NCBI GenBank assembly: GCA_951394405.1
Contig: OX596338.1
Coordinates: 434,001 to 498,000 of the forward strand
DNA from: Coprinellus micaceus
Taxonomy: Eukaryota > Basidiomycota > Agaricomycetes > Agaricales > Psathyrellaceae
Reading direction: 5' to 3'
DNA: 64,000 bases
Shown: one piece after another, positions 44,274 through 55,364 of the stretch
Position numbering within the stretch: position 1 is the stretch's first letter
How the letters are laid out: each line of letters starts with the position of its first letter
Notes under the pieces: generated by a model
What the model saw: the letters and a program-made list of their open reading frames with translations, nothing else
Told to the model about the DNA's origin: nothing
The model's database searches: none
Position numbers and translations under genes: made by a program

Positions 44274-45696
44274 CTATCTCGTTGGCCTACGTTCCCATGC
44301 CCCATCAAGCATCGGTTTAGCGATCCAATCGAACGCCCGGCGCGTCTCCCTCTCCCCCACATCTACGAGCAACGCTGCGTCCTCAGCTGCCGAGGGAAGC
44401 GCAGCTCGCATCTGCTCCCTCAGTGTCCACCCGAGTTCGGACTCGTCCGTCGAGTGGTACACCACGTAAAGCCCAGGGCGAAGCTCGTCTTCCAGGTGCG
44501 TCGTGACACGTACGGCGTGAAGGTACGGATAGAGTGCACGGCTGGTGAAGAGGGCGTCTAAACGCTCCCAGCCATGGTTGTGTACGATCAGGTGTTCAGA
44601 CGCGAGGCAAGGGTGGCTGCGGTTGCGTGTGTCCCAGGAGAAGCGAAGCTCGATGACTTCGAGCGACGGTTGGATGGTTTGGTCGAGGAGTGCGTGGATG
44701 AAGTCGGCCTGGTGGCGGGGCATGCGGGGGGAGTTATCGCCTGTGGGGCGGAGGGAGTGGAGAGCGATCGAGAGGTAGCGGAGCAGCGTGAGGGTGGGGA
44801 TCTTGAGGCCCTTCTCAGCCGAATCTACAAGCGAGTCGGGGACTGGGTGAAATATGAGACTGGAGGTGCTGTAGGAGCGTGTTTGGAAAGGACGTACCAG
44901 CAGTAACATATTTCTGGGCATAATCGTATTCGTCGCCGTACCACAGTTGCAGAGTCTCTAGGGGCGAAGTCTCACAGGCGGGTATGACTTTTGAGAACAT
45001 AAAGGTGTGAGCTTCATTGTCCTCGATTTTCAGGCTCAGGTGAACCAGGCTACCATAGACTGATCGACGCAGTTTGGGGGATATCATCAGCGGGAGGGGG
45101 ATCTTTGCGAGAGGGCGTGTCGGGTGGAAGTGAAGTGATTTCAACTTCCATGGTGGTATGACGATATCCTCTTCCTTGATGACTTTTGGTTTGCGACCCC
45201 ATGGGCGACGCTGGAGTCCTTGGTAAGAAATTCGCAGCTCTTGTAGCTTTGGCAGAGGGTAAAATACGTCGAGAGGGACGTTGTCGTCGATGTACGCCGA
45301 GAGATGGGCGATATCCGAAAAGAGCTCGAACACCCCGAGTTTGGCCCACCGTGCGTGGTTGCCCCGAATGTCCATGTCCACGCCCTCCATCTTCCCCACG
45401 TGGCCCAACGCGTCTTGAAAGGCAGAATCGGGCACGCGAAAGGCAGGTAGTTTGGGTCGAATGATCATTCGACGACTGTACTTGAATATGGATGGGTTCC
45501 TGTGCAGAATCTTCCAGGTTACGGGGGCCATCCAAAGCGGTTCGGCGAAGTAGATGTTGCGGAAAAGGTAGCTTCGAGACCTCTCAAGGAAGTGGCGCGA
45601 GGTGGAGGCCACGTCCTTTAGGGACTCGGGAGTGTCCCGGGCAACCCAGTCGACGATGTGGTCAAGGATTTCCTGGGGCAAAGGTCTGCTGGGCAT
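44274..45696 (-). CDS. F-box protein, two-exon family (copy 4)
   Basis: Exons 45696-44898 and 44824-44274 (phase-1 intron, 73 nt) give 449 aa. F-box: MPSRPLPQEILDHIVDWVA then LKDVASTSRHFLERSRSYLFRNIYF. Distinct subgroup features shared with copies at 51.9 and 55.4 kb are AEPLWMAPVTWKILHRNPSIFKYSRRM, LYPLPKLQEL-like strands, PPWKLKSLHFHP and, in exon 2, LRYLSIALHSL and STDESELGWTLREQM. These shared blocks indicate recent duplications. A TTTAGCGCCACC element lies about 60 bp upstream. Confidence 0.9.
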
Positions 45697-46936
45697 TGCT
45701 GCTCGGGGTGGTGAAACGTGGTCAAAGGCGACACAAAGAACCGAGGAACGCTAGGTGGCGCTAAACTCTATTCCTTGAGCGGAGTGTGCGTCGGAGTACT
45801 GTATACATCACACGTGGCATGTTGTCGAAGCAATCCAACAGAACCCCCCGATATACCTACAGAGGTCCGATCCTGGTGCGACGAAAAATGACCCGAAAAA
45901 GGGGGGTAGTTCCGAGCCTCGAGGTCGGTGTGACGAAAATGGCCGGAAATTGGGCTAATGTCCGATCCATATGCGCTGGAATTTGACTCCTCGCCGGCGA
46001 TGTCCGATTCTAGTGCGACGGGAACCACTAGAGGGCTATGGAGGTCGCCAGGTTCATCATCGCAACGTCTTCGGTCAAACGGAGGTATGGTCTGGAGACG
46101 TGTTTTCGGAGGGGTAGATGGTCCCTCGTGGGTCAAATGCGACGAAGTGCGGCCTTCCAGATGTCCAACCTGTCATTCGACGAAAATGGCCGAAAAAATC
46201 CAACCGGCTACGGCTCTGTACCTCCAGCGGTTGTCGAACCATAGAGGTTCCCCAACGTTCCTGATAGTCAGAGCCCTTGAAGGTCAATACGGAGAAATGG
46301 AGAGCGACCGAGGCTAAATTTGACTCTTACCCTATCCCAGCCCAGAAGCGGAATGGGTTAGGTTCCGCTCCGTGGCTCATAGAGGGGGTGGTTACGAGCT
46401 AGAAGCGGAGCGGGTGAGCACAAATACTTACGGGCGATTATGATGTCAGGAGTGGTGGGTGAGCCAATTCCGCAAAGCATGGATGGTTTCGAAGGTAGTG
46501 GTCAGCATCGAAGTCGGGCTTGCCCTCGCTGAGTGTATTGAGGTGGCCCAGGTAGAGTAGGTGGAGGTTCGATGGCCAGCCTATGTGGTCCCTTTAGTAT
46601 GTCTGGGCGACCGAAGCTGATAGGTGGACTCAAATATATAAGTACTGTATGTCTTTTAATTACACGATTTTGGGTTGAGATCCATAACCAGCCTGGCTTA
46701 TAGAGACAAGGTCCTTTCTTTTCAAGAGGCTTAGAGTTGATGTAAGTTAAAGGGTTGTTTCGTGACAGTGATCGGTCTGGAGATGGTGGTGGCAGGAGGA
46801 GAGCCTGACTCGGAGGACCATGTGGGCGCTCGATGATCTGCCCGTGCGAATTGATGACAACGTGCCGGACTGCCGGTGCAGAGCTGTTTCAGTGGCGGCG
46901 CCAATTTCAGCTCTTTGGTCACCGACGACGACGACG
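45697..46936. other. Intergenic with a degenerate direct-repeat cluster
   Basis: Includes the repeat cluster described at 45864-46200 and a pair AGAAGCGGAATGGGT / AGAAGCGGAGCGGGT near 46345 and 46403. The last part must include the HSF1 promoter. No separate gene recognised. Confidence 0.55.
45864..46200 (+). repeat. Cluster of degenerate direct repeats
   Basis: Four degenerate same-strand copies of a unit like TGTCCGATCCTGGTGCGACG, with AAAATGGCCGGAAA following in some, start near 45865, 45960, 46001 and 46162; a further AAAATGGCC stretch lies near 45936. Parts resemble the complement of the hAT MITE interior at 18110-18140 (AAAATGGCCAATTTTTGTCC). Possibly an eroded related element; no terminal repeats or target duplication found. 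Confidence 0.55.
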
Positions 46937-49089
46937 ATGGCGACAGACCACCAAATGACCGTGGCTAGGACAGCGAGGTCGCTGCCTCCTGCCCAAATAT
47001 CCAAGTCCACGCGCCAAGTGGTCCCCGCCTTTCTTCAAAAGCTGTACGAGTGAGTACCGACCCCTTCAACAGCTTTCGCGGTGCTCAAGCGCCCGGTCAG
47101 GATGGTGAACGATTCCAAGAACCACGATCTCATTCGGTGGTCAGAGGCAGGGGACTCTTTCTTTGGTGCGTGCGGTGCTCTTCTTGCTGGATCGTGCTAA
47201 TACCGTTAATTACAGTTCTCGACCATGAAAGGTTCGCTCACGACGTCCTGGGTCGGTGGTTCAAGCATCGCAACTTCAGCTCGTTCGTGCGCCAGTTGAA
47301 CATGTATGGCTTCCACAAAATACCTCACCTTCAGCAAGGCGTACTCAAAAGCGACACGGAGACCGAGTTTTGGAACTTTGCCCATGCCAACTTCCACCGC
47401 GGACAGCCTGACATGCTCTGCCTTATTCAACGGAAAAAGACGAGCAACCAATCTGCGATGGACGATTCAATGGACATACGAGAAGGGCAGAATGTGAGCG
47501 GAACCACAGGGGCGGCACCCTCGTCGAGCACGAACGCCCAGGGTCAACTTGTCGACGTCCAGGCCATTGTCAGCGGAATTGCTGCAATTAAGCGCCACCA
47601 GACCACCATCTCCGCTGAGCTGCAGGAGTTGAAGCGCTCAAACCAGATGTTATGGCAGGATTCAATGAACGCACGAAACAAGTATCAAAAGCAACAGGAC
47701 ACTATCAACCGAATCGTCAAGTTCCTGGCTGGCGTCTTTGGGACGACGGCTCACCCAAAGGAGGACTCCTCACCAAACAACTCCATGGTCGTCCCACGGC
47801 GGCCGACTCGTTTCATGATCGAGGATGCGAGGCGCGACGGGAAAGGGATAGTTGAGATGGAAGACTTGGATACTTTGCCGACGATCGAGACCCCAACATC
47901 CGAACCTTCTCCCGCAGGCTCCGAGTACATCGCCACCCCAGAGCAATCGACCACCATACCCCCTGATACCCCTACGACCCCTACCCCTACCATCAAGCGT
48001 CACGAGCCTCAGCCAATTCAACCCACGAAGGCAGTTTCCGGTGACATTGACGTTCGTGCTGTTACTCCCTCCCGTCTAAACTCCACCCCTGTCTATGACT
48101 TCGACCATCCGCTACAAGGAGTGCTGAGCCAATTAACTCCTGCTCAGATTCAACAGCTTGTCGCCCAGCTTTCTTCGCAACCTCTTCCCGATCCCATCCC
48201 CACAGCCCCAATTAACCCTCCCCCCTTATCGCCCACACCAACGTCAACCTCCGCATCGACCTCCACAGCCAATGCCAATCATCTGACACAGTACACACCC
48301 TCACCGTTCGACTTCTCTTTCTCAAGCCCTCCAACGAATAGCGTGTTTGCGCCCTCCCTCGGACTTCCAAGCCCCTCTGAAGGACTGGTCTCTTTCAATC
48401 CATATGACCCCATCACCCAACCGGACACCGTCGAGCGGCATTGGCAAGCTGCAGAAGACATCGAAGAGGATGTCAACGCTCTTAACACCAGCATCCACCA
48501 ACTTATTCAGACCTTTGGCCTGGACCCAAACCTGGTGGATGCAGAACACTCAGGGACCAACGATCCGGTGGGTAGCCATCTCTCGGGAAGCGCAGCCAAC
48601 ATGAATCAGCCCAATTTCTCTGGTTTGGACTCTGGCACCCTTTCCACTTCGACGGGTGGGATGGATTTCATACCTTCAGGCTCTGGCGATGCAAGCGTAC
48701 CAATGGACATCAACCCGACCGACTTTGACTTTGATGCGTTCTTCAACACCCTCCCCAATTCAACTGGCCCAGATGCCATGGACTACACAGATTCCGCGTC
48801 TACGGCTTTCTTGGATGAAGTGCCCTCGCCTGCGAGCACAGCATCCCCGATCCAGCCTCTCCGGCCGCTGTCGCCAGAGACGAGCGTCGGTGGTGGCAGG
48901 ACTCAGGCTACCCTGGGGAGCGGGGGGCTTTCAGGGAATAACATGAAGAAGCGCAAGTCAGATGTTTCCGAGTTGGAGGGTCTGGCTGGGCTGCCACACT
49001 TGCAGGGCACTCATCCTTCGACGAATCTGCTGTCGGATACGATGCTTTCTCCAACGACAGGGAAAGCTAAGCGGCGGAAAGAGAAGTAG
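46937..49089 (+). CDS. HSF1: Heat shock transcription factor HSF1
   Basis: Exons 46937-47049, 47101-47165 and 47216-49089 give 683 aa. The HSF DNA-binding domain (about residues 27-130) shows QVVPAFLQKLYEMVND, DLIRWSEAGDSFFVLDHERF, FKHRNFSSFVRQLNMYGFHK and RGQPDMLCLIQRKK. A coiled-coil trimerisation region follows (VQAIVSGIAAIKRHQTTI to NRIVKFLAGVFG, about 160-225). The Pro/Ser/Thr-rich C-terminal half ends with a basic KRRKEK. HSF1 binds heat-shock elements in the nucleus. The start is uncertain: the frame stays open to an ATG at 46820; 46937 (MATDHQ) gives a usual short leader. Confidence 0.93.
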
Positions 49090-50118
49090 GTTATATCTGT
49101 CAGGGTTTGGGAGAGCCAGGCGGTTTGGAGGATGTCGCCAGTTCTCTGACAGCGTCGGCGTCGTGTGGATGAGGTAGCGGGTGAATTGGTGACCGAAAAG
49201 GACTGATGATTTACAGGTAATAGTAAAACAACGCTTGGACCCCCCCCCCCCCCCCCCCCCCCTTCAACGTCCCTGACTTCCCTTCATCTATTTTCCCTTC
49301 TGCAACGGAATCACGGCCATGCCCCCAACGTTCATAAGCTTCGGTTTTTCCGGTTCATTTGCCCCTTCCATCGTGGCCACGCCCCTATGCCTTTCTCATT
49401 CTTCTATCCTATCCCATCCACCCTCCATCCCATGAGCGGTCCAGACCCGGGTTCATTCAGTCGATGCATTCTCTGCCGCACATGTACCATTTCCCCCCTA
49501 TGACCTGACCCCTTCCCATTCATCGACATCTTCTACTCATAGTACTTATAACTACCACCCTTCCCTCACATAATCCCTGCTCCGTCTTTTCCCGTTTGCA
49601 TTGTAGCCTTAACTCAGTCATCCCCTTTCACTGTACTGTAAAGCAAAAAGTTGTACAATATCACCACGGAACACGCCTTGAATCACAGACCCACAAAACG
49701 CAGCGTCCCCGATTGCAGCAGTGAATAAACTTCCCGTCCTTCCCCGTAATTCGGTGCGTCTAATCGTGCAAATACTCGAGGAGAGATAAGCGCCGATCGT
49801 GGGTAAATCCACGTCACTGTATTCCGTTTTCACTGCTAATACTGTTTGGGGCATTCGGTTGATTCTGTACCGCGATCTCTTGGTTGGCCCCTGTTTCAAC
49901 AGCCACCTGAGCAAAGCTGTTGTTGAAAAATCCCTTCTTCCTCGATGACTCGTTCCGGTTCTGGAGCTATATAGGATGGAGGGGTAAGGATGTCTCGCTG
50001 GCATCCATCAACCCTGCCAACCGGACTGAAGATTCCCCAGGACTGGGCGACCTTGGTACGTTCTGCTCGCTTTCTTTGTCTTTATTACAACCTACTCACA
50101 GGCGTAACAGGAAAAGGA
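49090..50118. other. Intergenic with a 23-nt C-tract
   Basis: About 1 kb holding the HSF1 3' flank, a run of 23 C (49240-49262) and pyrimidine-rich DNA. A probable 5'-UTR intron of the next gene (GTACGT at 50055, ending CACAG near 50100) is visible. No gene supported. Confidence 0.55.
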
Positions 50119-51643
50119 ATGACCTCTCTTTACCAACTGCCTCAAGAGACCATTGACGTAGTCGTCGATTTTGTTGTCGGCGCCTCCAGCTCCAAAACGC
50201 ACCAACGTTCACCGAGCACGCAGCTTTCGTCCTCCGCCGTACGAACGCTTACAAGGTTGTCCTCAACCTCTCGAATATTTCGCAGGCAATGCATTGTGCG
50301 TCTCTTCAAGCGACTAGACGTGAACGTTGGGCAGGAGTATGACGAAAAGGCGCTGTGGAAGATCGAGCGGATAGTAGAGCGCTTCAAGATCGCTCCAGAG
50401 TTGGCGACATTCGTCAGGGAGCTGAAGGTGGAGATGGACTTCGGGAACATGTCGAGCGACCACCCGATCCTTGAAGGACCCATTGATCCAGGCGAATGGC
50501 GATCTTTGTCTGTCCGCGTCTCGAAGCGAAAAGCGATTCAGGGAGCCCTAGCAAAGGTGTTTGCCATGCTGAACGGGTTGGACGGCCTCGAACTTGTACA
50601 CGTCCCTATGCCGTTCCGATTTCTCTGGGCGGCGAACGACGACCGGCGGTGTTCGGTGGAGTGGGGAGCTGTGCGCAGGGAGACGAGAAAGGCGTTGACC
50701 AGGATGATGGTGGTGAGGTCGACGGAGAGTCTGAAGAGGGTTAGAATAACGGGGTTCGGGAATGTGCCGTTAGGCCTATTGGCGAGGCTTAGGGCGTTGA
50801 AGGAACTGGAGATTCCCAACCCGACGACGACGCTCGTATCGAATGAGGAGGAACGCATTCCGTGGAGTCTAAGCCGCCTGAACGCAGCGTCTGGCCTGGA
50901 CGTCTTGGGTTTGGACCTGGTTTTACTCAGCGGGGTGTATAACCACCTCACTCACCTTCGTGCCGTCATTGGAACAATGAGAAGCAACTCTGCCGTTTGG
51001 AACGTCGCACACTGTGCTCGCGCGACTTTGACTTCGTGGAAGCTCGAGTACAGCCCTTCACGGAGCGAGCCCAACCTCGGTGAGTCATAATTCACCCTTT
51101 TCAACATTTAAATATTCATATTCTCGCCTCATTTCAGTATACCACTGCTTCGTCGAATCGCGCCATTCACATCACAATCTGCCAAACTGCCCACACTTAA
51201 AAGACCTTGCCATCTCCATCCTCGCTCAACAAGAATCTGCCCGAATCGGCTTTACCCCTTCCATTCCCCACACCATCCCCGGACTCCTATCATCCCTTCT
51301 GGAAGGCAGCGACCTACCTGCATTGAGAACCTTCTCCGCGGTTGCCGACGTTCGTATCTCCCTAGACCAAGTACAAACCTTGCCCAACATCAGGTTCATC
51401 GACCGGCTATTAGGCTGGGACCGACTTGACGAGGCCCTTGCCAACGAAATGGCGCTACCCGCGTTGATGTGCATCGATGTGGTGGTTAATCCCGAGTTGG
51501 TTGTGGAGGATGGGATGTCGGGTGTCGTACCCGCTTGGGACTGTGATGAAGAGGTTGAGGACGCTGTGCACGAGAGCATGCGGAGGGAGTTGGATGATAC
51601 GTTGTGGAAGTCCCAGAAGAGGTTGCGACGTGGTACTGCGTAG
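50119..51643 (+). CDS. F-box-like protein, two-exon family (diverged copy)
   Basis: Exons 50119-51079 and 51138-51643 (phase-1 intron, 58 nt) give 488 aa. The N-terminus MTSLYQLPQETIDVVVDFVV followed by RTLTRLSSTSRIFRRQCIVRLFKRL is an F-box with a longer spacer than in neighbours. Exon 1 is the longest of the family. Exon 2 starts VYHCFVESRHSHHNLPNCP and has ALRTFSAVADVRISL and GWDRLDEALAN, matching the position of GWERLDALF-type motifs in paralogues. The ATG before the F-box was chosen because the upstream frame meets a stop after a likely 5'-UTR intron. Confidence 0.82.
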
Positions 51644-51822
51644 CGTTGGATGATGATCGGTTGTGGCGATATGCCTCCAGCTTCAATGTGATCCATTGTT
51701 CATCTGCGCACTATGACTGGGTCACATCGAGTAGTGTGTCTTCGGTGCTGGCTTGGATATGAACTAGTCCAGATAACCGGGTACGGGGTCTGTTCTCGGA
51801 TCCAACCTTGAGGCTCCCTCGC

Positions 51823-51830
51823 TATAAATT
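51823..51830 (+). promoter_or_regulatory. TATA-like element
   Basis: TATAAATT lies about 70 bp upstream of the ATG at 51899, a plausible core promoter element for this F-box gene. Confidence 0.45.
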
Positions 51831-51898
51831 ACCAGACCTGCTGAGGCATCTATTTTTCTTTCCTTGTCCCCATCAATGCCCCAATCGATGGACGCGCA

Positions 51899-53289
51899 AT
51901 GACCCATTATTCTCCAAGAGTACCCCAGGAGATTCTCGAGGAGGTTGTGGACTACCTCCCCCACGATCCCCCCGATCCCCTCAAGGCCGTCGCATTAACG
52001 TCCCGGTGCTTTCTGGAGAGTGCCAGGCGTCACCTCTTCCGCAGTGTATACCTCACCGAACCACTATGGCTACCCCTTAAAGCCTGGAAGATATCCCGCT
52101 TCAACCCCTCTCTGTTCAAGTACGCTCGCCATATTACTGTCAGGAGGCAGGGTCCCTGCTTGCTGGTTTCCGAGGTCGCTTTTCGGGACGTTCTTGAGCA
52201 TATGAGGGGTGTGCAGGTGTTGGACATGGATGACTCCTGTAACCTCAGGGAATGGATCACCTGCGGGTTGTTCGACTTTTGTCCGGCGCTCATCAAGCTT
52301 TCCATCGACCTGGACCAAGACATCCCTCCCGACTTTCTCTACTTTCTGCCACTGCAGCACCTCCGAATCACATACAGCTCTTCGCTGTGGAAGGCCCAAG
52401 CAATCAACGACTCGGTCGTCGCGAGACCTTCATGGCAGCTCAAGTCGCTCCACTACTCCCATACGCACAGCGGCGGGATGAACCATCCTAAGATGCCCCT
52501 GTTAGTGTCGCCCATATCGGAAACCCAGGTCTACAGTGACTTAGTTCATTTGAGCCTCGACATCCGGCAAGTCTCAGACCATACCTTCGCGTTGTCAAGG
52601 ATCCTCCCGGCCTGCAGAAATTCCCCTCTGGAATCGTTAAGATTGTGGTACATTAACGATTTCTACGGTTCCCGTGGAATGTGTCGAATCGGTGAGTCGC
52701 CTCGTCACTCAGTTACCCGTAACCAACTATCAACTCACCAAGGCTATTCTTGACAGTGCCAGATGGGCTGCCTACTCTCCCATTGCTCCGCTATCTCTCA
52801 ATCGGGCTCTCCTCCTTCTGGGTAGAGGACCACCCCGCCATGCCTCGCCACCAACCCAACTTCTTCTCCACGCTGATCGGTCAATCAGTACAACCCGCTC
52901 TTGAGGCCATAGATGTCCTCTTCTCATGGAACATGCGCTGCCTTGCCTCAAGCCAACTCGTATCCGAGAACCTTATCGTCCCAGGTCTTGGCTGGGACAA
53001 GATGGACGCCGTTTTCGCTGGCCGAGCCAACTTGTATCCTCGGCTTCGTGCTGTACGGGTGGTGACGCAGCTTGAAGGTCGGCCAGCTGGGGTTTACGAG
53101 AGGTATACCTCGGCGGACGATTCCGAGCTTGGGAAGGTGCTCAGGGAACAGGCGATGGCGGCCCTACCGGCGGCGAGAGGAAGTGGGCTCCTCGTCGATA
53201 ATGGGTCGAAAGACACACACCACGCATTTGACCGAATCGCAAATTCAATGCTTGATCCAACATGGGAGTCTGTAGTGGAAACGGTGTAG
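51899..53289 (+). CDS. F-box protein, two-exon family (copy 5)
   Basis: Exons 51899-52691 and 52757-53289 (phase-1 intron, 65 nt) give 441 aa. F-box: RVPQEILEEVVDYLPHD then LKAVALTSRCFLESARRHLFRSVYL. It shares with copies at 44.3 and 55.4 kb the blocks TEPLWLPLKAWKISRFNPSLF, SWQLKSLHYSHT, VYSDLVHLSLDI and, in exon 2, LPLLRYLSIGLSSF, GWDKMDAVFAGRA and DDSELGKVLREQ. The close match to the 55.4-kb gene suggests a local duplication. A TATA-like box lies at 51823. Confidence 0.9.
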
Positions 53290-53488
53290 TGCCTTTCTTT
53301 TCTATACCCCTTCGTTATATGCCAGCCTGAGCTTGGCCGAGATTCCCGAGGGCCGAGAGGCAGATTGGATCTCAGAAACGAAGTCCGATGCGCAAATAGT
53401 TAGGCGCCCATCTTCGTCTTGATCCCGTGCGACCACCATCCTTCCTCACTCTCCACAAACGTAGTGGCATTGTCCAAACTAGTGCACT
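53290..53488. promoter_or_regulatory. Short intergenic with F-box-linked motif
   Basis: GTTAGGCGCCCATCTTCGTC at 53399-53418 lies about 80 bp before the next F-box ATG and matches the TTARGCGCCCA core seen at other F-box loci. Confidence 0.5.
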
Positions 53489-54908
53489 ATGCCGCTCACA
53501 TCTCTGCCGAATGAACTACTTGACAATCTCGTGGATAGAGTAGCCCATACTGGCCCCGACTCATTGAAAGCACTCGCGCTGGTCTCGCGATACTTCCTGC
53601 ATCGTTGTCGATATCACCTTATCCACACCATCCGTTTATCAGGAGGATCAAATTCAGCGAATCGGACTATCCAAAATAAATTTGAGGCCAGCCCGGCCGT
53701 TTTCAAATACCCGCGCAATCTCAGCATTACCCAGTGTTTCGACTTCCTGCTGTACGAAGACTTTGCCTTGGACGGGGAGAAGGGATTCCTACGGATGGTG
53801 GACCAACTCGACAACCTACGCAACTTGGATATTATTGATGAAGAACATCCAGACAGTACACCGCGTTGGAACGAAATGTCTGAGGTCCTCCAGACGATGT
53901 ATCGGAAACTCCTTGCCCACCCCCTTATCCACCTATCTATTAGCCTTCCGAAGGGATTTCCAGATCACTTGATATCGTCCATATCGACCCTACAGGAGCT
54001 CAATATCGACGATGTCACAGAATCTTTGGATGGAGGGAGTGCGGCTAAGGTAGGCTCGTCGAATCTGCATTGGGGTTCGACGAGACTACAGTACTGCCAT
54101 CGTGGCATCCACCCCACACCTCTCTTGCGCAATATGTCAGGCTCTCTGCTCGAGAGACTCACCCGCCTGACTCTTGACATAACGACGATGGGAGGTCACC
54201 TCTTCGCGTGGTCCAAGATGCTGCCAGCGTGTAGAAGTCGATTGCTGAGCTTGGCTCTCAGATACACAGGCCCCTCCTCGCGCTATCCGGGGGGTAAAGG
54301 CCAGAACATCGGTGAGGCTCCTTCTTGCATACACAGAAATCCATTCCGTAGTCTGACGTAACTGCGCTCATTTAGTCTCTGCGGCACTGGGGGATGTTAC
54401 GACCCACGCTTTCCCGTCACTCCCGAGACTTCTTCACCTTCGCGTCGAGCTTCACTCCTTCAATGACTCCCGCGACCCGCTTCAAAACGTGGAATACCCC
54501 TATGTCACGCCCAATTTCCAAACCCTATTCCTTCACTCTATACTGGGAGGACAATCGGTCCGCCGTTCCCTGATAACGCTGGATATCAACCTGAATTGGA
54601 CGTCGTCTTCTCGGCTGAATCCAAGGGAGCCGATGAGAATTGTAGAAGGTCGTGGCTGGGCGCAGGTCGACGACGCACTGTCTTCCGAGGAGCTATTCCC
54701 CACTCTTATCGCCGTTCGCATACATACAGCGGTAAGGTCTGGTGGAAGGTTGTTCATGTCCTACGATGATCATACGTCACAAGTGATCAGTGGGTTAAGG
54801 GCTCAAGCAGCGGCTGCGCTGGAGAAAACGCAAAGGAGGCTGCGTGTTTTGGATGTCGGGGACGAGACCATACATGCGCGGTTCAACGAACTGGTTCTCT
54901 CTCGATAG
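53489..54908 (+). CDS. F-box protein, two-exon family (copy 6)
   Basis: Exons 53489-54311 and 54376-54908 (phase-1 intron, 64 nt) give 451 aa. F-box: MPLTSLPNELLDNLVDRVAH then LKALALVSRYFLHRCRYHLIHTI. Body strands include LAHPLIHLSISLPKGF, LERLTRLTLDITTM and, in exon 2, FPSLPRLLHLRVELHS and GWAQVDDALSSEELFPTL. It lacks the AEPLW block of copies 4 and 5 and groups more loosely. The start directly precedes the F-box. Confidence 0.88.
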
Positions 54909-55364
54909 TCTCAACCCAACCTCACCCCACTGGAACGACTTAATCGTTCGACCTTGTCAATGTACCAGGGACTATTGCACATTACGTTGACCAGCATGTT
55001 CGCAGATTTACCATATTCAAACGGACTTGTGTGGTGGTGTACTGTACCTGCAGTTTAGTGTCAAGGTAAAAGGTCAAGTTGGAGGTGCATCTCGCCCGGC
55101 TGACATGCTCCCCTGCCCTACGTGGACAGCCTCTGCTCCTTGCCGCCCTGGAGGCGATACCCGCTCGGGCTACCTATAATTATCCTTGACTGTGAATTGA
55201 GCTCCGTGAAATCCGATTTCGGGAGGAGTTCGACTTGGTAAGGACTCCAACCCCCCTTCTATCTTATGGTGACTTCAACTGATTGATACGCGACTGCATC
55301 CGAGAAACTCAGCTTCCTCACCACAAGCGCCACCCATGGACCATGCCGCGAGGTGGTGGTGGGC
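54909..55364. other. Intergenic, F-box copy 7 upstream region
   Basis: About 455 bp. Two out-of-frame ATGs (55336, 55343) lie just before the proposed start of the next gene. No repeat or gene recognised. Confidence 0.5.
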
